Of a DNA stretch of 40,848 nucleotides, positions 34,747 to 40,848 are shown in pieces. The stretch lies in the NCBI GenBank assembly GCA_964456185.1, contig CAYVZZ010000007.1, forward strand, positions 1-40,848, written 5' to 3'. Positions within the stretch are counted from its first letter, which is position 1. Each line of letters opens with the position of its first letter. Source of the stretch: CAYVZZ01 sp964456185. GTDB taxonomy: Bacteria; Pseudomonadota; Gammaproteobacteria; Pseudomonadales; Alcanivoracaceae. The position numbers and the translations under genes are program-made. The notes beneath the pieces are model-generated. The model did not search any database and was not told the origin of the DNA. It was given only the letters and a program-made list of their open reading frames with translations.

Positions 34747-35595
34747 TCAAGCAGTAGAAAGCTGCCGCCAGCAGGCTCTGTTAACCGGTGCATCGATACC
34801 CAACCGATCGGCTTGGGCGACTAGCCAGCCATTGATGAAATCAATCTCCGTGGGACGCCCCGCTTGCACATCGGCCAGCATAGAGGAAATGTTATGAGCG
34901 GTTTGTTGTGCCACTTGTTCTGCTTGACGCAAGGTATTGCCTTGCCAGTGGGCGGAGTATCCACAAAGGATGCGGTCGATTTCGTTTGCCAAAGCAACTA
35001 GCTCGGTATAGCGCGAGGGTGCTAACAGCTCACCGTTGCGGCATTGGTGTATGGCCGTTAAGGGGTTAATCACGGCGTTAATGGCCAGTTTCGCCAGTTG
35101 TCGCTGGTTAATATCCGCTGTCCAGGCCAACCCCGGCCAGCTTGTCTGCAAAGTGGCAACCCATTCGGGTGATGTTGCGGAACCATCGCCTAGCCAGGTG
35201 GCATTTTCTGCTACAACGGTGACGCTGTTTCCCTGCCGAAATGCCGCGTTGGTGGTAATGGCGGTAACTCGGTGTAAGGCATCTGGTAATGATGCCCACT
35301 GCCCCATGCCATTCTGCAAACACACGATCACGGCGTCGTGGTGCAATGAGGCTAAATGCGGCGCAATGGCGTCCGCAGTTTGAGCGGCTTTTGTCGCCAC
35401 CAGCAAATGGGAGATGTGATCAGCGGACGAATACGCGGGCAAATTGAGCCGGGTTTTCTCGCCCGATGGCCAATGCAGCTCTCGCGTTAGATGAGTGGCG
35501 GATGGGTGCAGCGCGGTGACGGTTTCGCCACTTTGCTGCAAGTAGCTGGCAGCCAAGCTGCCCATGGCTCCGGCTCCTAACAGGTGCCATGTCAT
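34747..35595 (-). CDS. panE: 2-dehydropantoate 2-reductase-like protein (PanE/ApbA family)
   Basis: A 282-residue NADPH-dependent reductase. The N-terminal Rossmann motif LLGAGAMGS (residues 5-13), VCLQNGMG (91-98) and the C-terminal helical domain with KLAINAVINPLTA (Lys169, Asn173) match ketopantoate reductase, which makes pantoate for pantothenate and CoA. It is slightly shorter than E. coli PanE (303). The ATG overlaps the stop of the upstream receiver-domain gene by four bases, an unexpected partner. Paralogues with other substrates exist, so the exact reaction is likely but not certain. Confidence 0.85.
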   Translation of the reverse strand: MTWHLLGAGAMGSLAASYLQQSGETVTALHPSATHLTRELHWPSGEKTRLNLPAYSSADHISHLLVATKAAQTADAIAPHLASLHHDAVIVCLQNGMGQWASLPDALHRVTAITTNAAFRQGNSVTVVAENATWLGDGSATSPEWVATLQTSWPGLAWTADINQRQLAKLAINAVINPLTAIHQCRNGELLAPSRYTELVALANEIDRILCGYSAHWQGNTLRQAEQVAQQTAHNISSMLADVQAGRPTEIDFINGWLVAQADRLGIDAPVNRACWRQLSTA

Positions 35596-36560
35596 TCGAC
35601 TTCGGCTTTACCGACCAAAGGAACGTCGACGATAGTGCCTTGCTCGCGTGATTTTTGTAGCCCGGAAAAGGTTTGTTCGAGCATGGCTTTAGCATCACAG
35701 GAGTAGCCATCGTTTTCGCTCATGGACACGCTGACTTTAAGCGTCATATACCCCGCGCCGGTACGGAATGCTTTGTTATTTAAGTGGTCATATAAGCGCT
35801 TGAAACTCCCCAGCGTCAGGCGATTGTTGGTGTCCTGGTAGGTTACCAACCCAAAGGTTTGGTTGTTGAGTCGCCCGAGGATATCCATGGGACGCACCAG
35901 ACGGGTCAAGCGACGGCTAAAGGCCAGCAATAGCTGCTTTAATGTGCTGATCTTATGTTGCTGCTGTAGCTCACCAAAATTGTCGATGTGCAACAGGACG
36001 ATGGCACAACGCCCACCGCGTTTTTTACTGTGCTTAATGACACCCGACAAACGCCGCATAAATTGCGCGGCTGTATCCATGCCAGTGAGCGGATCTAATG
36101 AGGTTTGTTTGCGCAGACGACCATTGGCGTCGATCAGCCGTTGGTTGTCATTGAGCAAGCGATTATGGCGCATGGCCAGACGCTCGGCGGCCATAATGCG
36201 CGGCAGCATTTCTTCGGCCATGGCGGCCTTATGAACAAAATCATCGACGCCTTCATCGAAAGCTTCTTGCAAAGCATCGGCCCCTTCTTTTGCCGTCAGC
36301 AAGATGACATAGGTGTAGCGATTTAACACTTCATCCAGTTGGCGCACATGACGCGTTAAGGTCAGGCCATCCATTTCTGGCATCAGCCAGTCGGCGACCA
36401 AAATATCGGCGGTGCGATCGTCCAATTGCTTTAGGGCTTCTTCACCAGACGGTGCGGTGCGAATGTCGGCATAACCGGCATGGGTTAACGTCCGTTGCAC
36501 AACAGTGGTGGAGAAACGCGCGTCATCCACAATGAGAATGGAAAGGGGTTTCGGACGCAT
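35592..36560 (-). CDS. Response regulator with degenerate GGDEF domain
   Basis: A 322-residue two-domain protein. The receiver is intact: Asp12-Asp13, phospho-acceptor Asp57 (VADWLMPEMDG), Thr89 and Lys111. A coiled linker (about 125-152) leads into a diguanylate cyclase-like domain starting at DPLTGM (156-161). The catalytic GGDEF motif is replaced by NNQTF (232-236) after the conserved GR-L, and the metal-site region reads LHIDNFGELQQQHK. It should therefore not make c-di-GMP; it could bind GTP, c-di-GMP or a partner. No kinase is adjacent. It overlaps the panE-like gene by ATGA. Confidence 0.85.
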   Translation of the reverse strand: MRPKPLSILIVDDARFSTTVVQRTLTHAGYADIRTAPSGEEALKQLDDRTADILVADWLMPEMDGLTLTRHVRQLDEVLNRYTYVILLTAKEGADALQEAFDEGVDDFVHKAAMAEEMLPRIMAAERLAMRHNRLLNDNQRLIDANGRLRKQTSLDPLTGMDTAAQFMRRLSGVIKHSKKRGGRCAIVLLHIDNFGELQQQHKISTLKQLLLAFSRRLTRLVRPMDILGRLNNQTFGLVTYQDTNNRLTLGSFKRLYDHLNNKAFRTGAGYMTLKVSVSMSENDGYSCDAKAMLEQTFSGLQKSREQGTIVDVPLVGKAEVE

Positions 36561-36678
36561 ACGGTTTAGACTCCATGTTCTTTATTATTTATGCGGAAAC
36601 TATACCGGTTTTGTGGACTTTGTCACAGTCGTGACTACGACCTTACAACAATACCGTCTAGCACGACCATATAATTGG

Positions 36679-38223
36679 TCAATCATCGAACAATTTGCGA
36701 CGTTTTAACAACAATATCAAGATCAAAACCGGCACACCTATGAGTGCCGTGAACCAAAAGAAATGGCTATAACCAATGCTGTCTACCATGCTTCCAGAGT
36801 AGCCGCCTATCATCTTGGGAATCAACGTCATCAGCGAGCTGAAAATCGCGTATTGCATTGCGGTAAACGACACGTTGGTCAAACGCGATAAAAAGGCCAC
36901 AAAGGCTGCGCTCGCCAAGCCGGCCGTTAGATTGTCTGCCGAAATAACGAGGTAGAGTAAATGGATGTTGTGTCCTTCTTGGGCGAGCCACACAAACATT
37001 AAGTTGGTGCCGGCGCTGAGCCAGGCCCCCAAATAAAGAATGCGCAACACGCCCATGCGCATGGCCAAGATACCACCGAGAAAGCCGCCGGCGATGGTCA
37101 TAAACAGCCCAAAGGTTTTCACCACGGTGGCGATTTCGATTTTGGTGAATCCCATGTCTTGATAAAACACATTGGATATCACGCCCAGCACGATGTCGGA
37201 AATGCGATACAGACCGATGAAGGCCAACAATAGCCACGCCATGCTGGTGCCATAGCGCTTGAAGAAATCGCGCACTGGCTCAAGGTAACTTTCCCGCACC
37301 AACTGCGGCTCGTATAAAGGCGAAAACGACAACAGCTTGACCACTGTGCCCGCGACTAACACGGCCAACGCCAAACGCCCCATTTCGACCAGCAAACTGG
37401 CCAGCACTTCATTGTGCATCCATTGTGTTAATGCAGCAGACAACTGCACCACTGGCTCGGCAGAAAACCAATACACTCCAATAAACGCCAGCACGCTTAA
37501 GACGAACAACCCGACAAACTTGGCATACTGCCCGCTTCGATATTGATAAAGCGATGGCTGATGAATGTCCGGCTCGCGAATCACCAGCGTGGTGATGATG
37601 CCCACTAACATAGTGGCGGCCATGGCCAAATAGGTCAGATGCCAAGCGGCAAAACTGTACTGTTCAGATGACGACCCCCAAATACTGGCCAGCAACAAAG
37701 CCCCCGCCCCCGATACCACCATACCGATGCGATAACCGGCGATGTAAGTCGACGACATCATGGCCTGCAACTCGGCACCCGCAGACTCAATACGATAGGC
37801 ATCAATAACGATATCTTGCGTGGCCGCCGAAAACCCCAACAACACCACTGCTAACGCCATCCATTCCAATGTATCGGGACGAGCAGGATTCACCTGGGCA
37901 ATAAGGATGATTGAGGTAGCTATGGCAAGCTGCGCCACCAACAGCCAGGCACGACGACGCCCTAGCACGCGCGTCAAAACGGGCACCGGTAGCCGGTCGA
38001 TCAGAGGTGCCCAGACGAATTTGAATGAATAAGCCAGGGCCGCCCAGCTAAAATACGTCACCGTGGCACGATCAATACCGGCTTCGCGCAGCCACAGCGA
38101 TAAAGACGAAAAGATCAGTAATAAGGGAATCCCCGCAGAGAATCCATAGAACAGCATGGTGATGACACGTGGATGCCAAAATGCTTTAAAGGTGTCTTGC
38201 CAGCTGGTGCGCTGTTGCGGCAT
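36679..38223 (-). CDS. ampG: AmpG-type muropeptide permease (MFS)
   Basis: A 514-residue inner-membrane transporter with about 12-14 hydrophobic segments. The N-terminus (FKAFWHPRVITMLFYGFSAGIPLLL, in parts), LREAGIDRATVTYFSW, KFVWAPLIDRLP and GFSAATQDIVIDAYRIE are characteristic of AmpG. It imports anhydro-muropeptides from the periplasm for cell wall recycling, and in many species feeds the signal that induces AmpC beta-lactamase. A polar segment around residues 215-235 and 300-325 lies between the halves. It stands alone on the minus strand. Confidence 0.93.
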   Translation of the reverse strand: MPQQRTSWQDTFKAFWHPRVITMLFYGFSAGIPLLLIFSSLSLWLREAGIDRATVTYFSWAALAYSFKFVWAPLIDRLPVPVLTRVLGRRRAWLLVAQLAIATSIILIAQVNPARPDTLEWMALAVVLLGFSAATQDIVIDAYRIESAGAELQAMMSSTYIAGYRIGMVVSGAGALLLASIWGSSSEQYSFAAWHLTYLAMAATMLVGIITTLVIREPDIHQPSLYQYRSGQYAKFVGLFVLSVLAFIGVYWFSAEPVVQLSAALTQWMHNEVLASLLVEMGRLALAVLVAGTVVKLLSFSPLYEPQLVRESYLEPVRDFFKRYGTSMAWLLLAFIGLYRISDIVLGVISNVFYQDMGFTKIEIATVVKTFGLFMTIAGGFLGGILAMRMGVLRILYLGAWLSAGTNLMFVWLAQEGHNIHLLYLVISADNLTAGLASAAFVAFLSRLTNVSFTAMQYAIFSSLMTLIPKMIGGYSGSMVDSIGYSHFFWFTALIGVPVLILILLLKRRKLFDD

Positions 38224-38335
38224 GTAATTGATCCGTCAAACCATCAAATAAAAGAGACGCTGCAGTGTCGCATACTCCCTATCACCCCGAAACAGGGATT
38301 ATGTTTCGACAACTTTCAAAACCACTCAGGGAACC

Positions 38336-38647
38336 TCAGGGCTCCCAAAAAAACCGTTTGGGCACCCGATCACCCAGTATCACCACGCCTTCTTCTTGTA
38401 ACCGCGTCTGCTGCAGGGCTAAACGCTGGCACGCCAGCCGGCCATCACTACGCAATACACGCCACCACGGCAGCTTGGTATCTTTAGGTAGCTGTGACAT
38501 TAAACGTCCCACAAAGCGCGCATGTCGCGGGTGTTGCGCCAGACGAGCCAAGCGCCCATAACTGGTCACCCGCCCTGCCGGCACCGCGCTTAACCATTCG
38601 TACACCATGCAGGCAAACTCGCCTTCCGGCGAGGTATCAATTGCCAT
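38336..38647 (-). CDS. Alkyltransferase-like protein (ATL), MGMT relative without catalytic Cys
   Basis: A 103-residue DNA-binding protein homologous to the C-terminal half of O6-methylguanine-DNA methyltransferase. The helix-turn-helix region VPAGRVTSYGRLARLA is clear. At the active-site position the PCHRV of MGMT is PWWRV (Trp61), the hallmark of ATLs, which bind O6-alkylguanine and route it to nucleotide excision repair. Start at 38647 follows AGGAGG by seven bases; the in-frame ATG at 38698 is rejected. UvrC, its pathway partner, is also in the window though far away. Confidence 0.92.
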   Translation of the reverse strand: MAIDTSPEGEFACMVYEWLSAVPAGRVTSYGRLARLAQHPRHARFVGRLMSQLPKDTKLPWWRVLRSDGRLACQRLALQQTRLQEEGVVILGDRVPKRFFWEP

Positions 38648-38703
38648 TATTGCCCTCCTGAAAGCGGTTATTGGTGTCATAGTATACAAATTACCCATCC
38701 CCC

Positions 38704-38732
38704 CTTGAAAAAGCTTTTTGCCACCCCCAATA
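38704..38732 (+). promoter_or_regulatory. Sigma-32 type heat-shock promoter of groESL
   Basis: CTTGAAA at 38704-38710 and CCCCCAATA at 38724-38732 with a 13-base spacer match the RpoH consensus (CTTGAAA, CCCCATnT). It lies about 140 bases before groES on the same strand, upstream of a second promoter. Confidence 0.8.
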
Positions 38733-38747
38733 AAGGTAGCGAGCCTC

Positions 38748-38775
38748 TTGACTCACTTGAGGTTGAGCCTATGAT
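38748..38775 (+). promoter_or_regulatory. Sigma-70 promoter of groESL overlapping CIRCE
   Basis: TTGACT at 38748-38753 and TATGAT at 38770-38775 are spaced by 16 bases. The -10 abuts the CIRCE operator, so HrcA binding would block this promoter. Confidence 0.7.
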
Positions 38776-38801
38776 TAGCACTCTAACAAGTCGAGTGCTA
38801 A
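38775..38801. promoter_or_regulatory. CIRCE operator (HrcA binding site)
   Basis: TTAGCACTC-N9-GAGTGCTAA is an exact match to the CIRCE inverted repeat. HrcA represses chaperone genes from this site and is released under heat stress. It lies 73 bases before the groES start. hrcA itself is not in the window. Confidence 0.96.
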
Positions 38802-38874
38802 TCGGCTCGAAAAAGCAACCAACCCGATTCAACGGGCATTAACACAGTACAGTTCAAACTGGAGAACAGAAACG

Positions 38875-39165
38875 ATGAAAATTCGTCCTTTGCATGATCG
38901 CGTGGTAGTTCGCCGCGAAGATGAAGAAACCAAATCGGCAGGTGGCATTGTGCTGCCGGGTTCTGCTACCGAAAAGCCGTCCCGGGGCGAAGTGCTGGCC
39001 GTCGGCAATGGCAAAGTTAACGATAACGGCGATGTACGTCCGTTGGACGTAAAAGTTGGCGACAACGTTATCTTTGGTCAATTTGCCGGTAACACTGTGA
39101 AAGTAGACGGCGAAGAGCTGCTGGTGATGAGCGAGTCTGACATCTTAGGTGTTATTGAAAAATAA
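38875..39165 (+). CDS. groES: Co-chaperonin GroES
   Basis: A 96-residue GroES subunit, forming the heptameric lid of GroEL. It starts MKIRPLHDRVVVRR and has the mobile loop region EETKSAGGIVLPGSATEKPSRGEV (in parts, about residues 16-38), then VGDNVIFGQFAGNTVKVDGEELLVM (in parts). Length is exact for the family. It is first in the groESL operon, 41 bases before groEL, under sigma-32 and sigma-70/CIRCE promoters. Confidence 0.98.
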   Translation: MKIRPLHDRVVVRREDEETKSAGGIVLPGSATEKPSRGEVLAVGNGKVNDNGDVRPLDVKVGDNVIFGQFAGNTVKVDGEELLVMSESDILGVIEK

Positions 39166-39206
39166 CCGTCTCTTATCTGACAACGAATTTTTAAGGAATT
39201 TGAATA

Positions 39207-40848
<1,642 letters not shown>

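Overview
The window reads as chromosomal DNA from a halotolerant, probably marine or brackish gammaproteobacterium. The evidence is a complete ectoine operon, a Gram-negative sortase with a VIT/von Willebrand target, a CreBC-type two-component pair, an AmpG permease, a lipoprotein/RND efflux pair and a gammaproteobacterial-looking groESL. I cannot name a genus. Genes are densely packed on both strands. There is one scaffold gap (10 N at 19661-19670). Both edges cut genes: a desaturase on the left and groEL on the right. I saw no tRNA, rRNA, CRISPR array, transposase or integrase.

Layout. 1-2000: partial membrane desaturase, an AraC regulator and a hotdog thioesterase. 2001-7065: an RND pump and its lipoprotein adaptor, divergent from a TetR regulator, with an array of ATACA/TGTAT half-sites between them. 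7137-10399: a tight SDR, patatin-like esterase and Baeyer-Villiger monooxygenase operon. 10441-13983 (minus): inorganic pyrophosphatase, a DUF2333 protein and UvrC. 14162-17037: ectR-ectA-ectB-ectC for the compatible solute ectoine. 17224-17697: a lone FimT/GspH-type pseudopilin. 17817-24443: a complete type I Wadjet anti-plasmid system, jetABCD, whose jetB is crossed by the scaffold gap. 24464-24891: a HigA-like antitoxin with a truncated toxin remnant. 25057-29906 (minus): VIT-vWA sortase substrate, class GN-like sortase, CreB-like regulator and CreC-like kinase. 30104-32451: gamma-glutamylcyclotransferase-like protein and RecQ. 32563-34715 (minus): a TonB-dependent receptor behind a cobalamin riboswitch. 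34747-38647 (minus): PanE-like reductase, a receiver protein with a degenerate GGDEF domain, AmpG and an alkyltransferase-like protein. 38704-40848: groES-groEL with sigma-32, sigma-70 and CIRCE elements.

How the parts work together. The ect genes convert aspartate semialdehyde-derived diaminobutyrate to ectoine under a MarR regulator. The SDR, oxygenase and esterase order suggests an alcohol to ketone to ester/lactone to acid plus alcohol route. jetABCD form an SMC-like motor plus a TOPRIM nuclease that cleaves plasmids. The sortase block looks like one signal-controlled surface-protein module. Its promoter region carries five YCA(C/T)A motifs spaced exactly 11 bp apart, the same period as the E. 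coli CreB tag.

The most notable non-coding features are four REP-like units, arranged as two inverted pairs at convergent gene ends. Their hairpin stems show compensatory base changes. I did not find a system I can call wholly undescribed. The sortase/CreBC module with its 11-bp array and the REP family are the best candidates for new biology.
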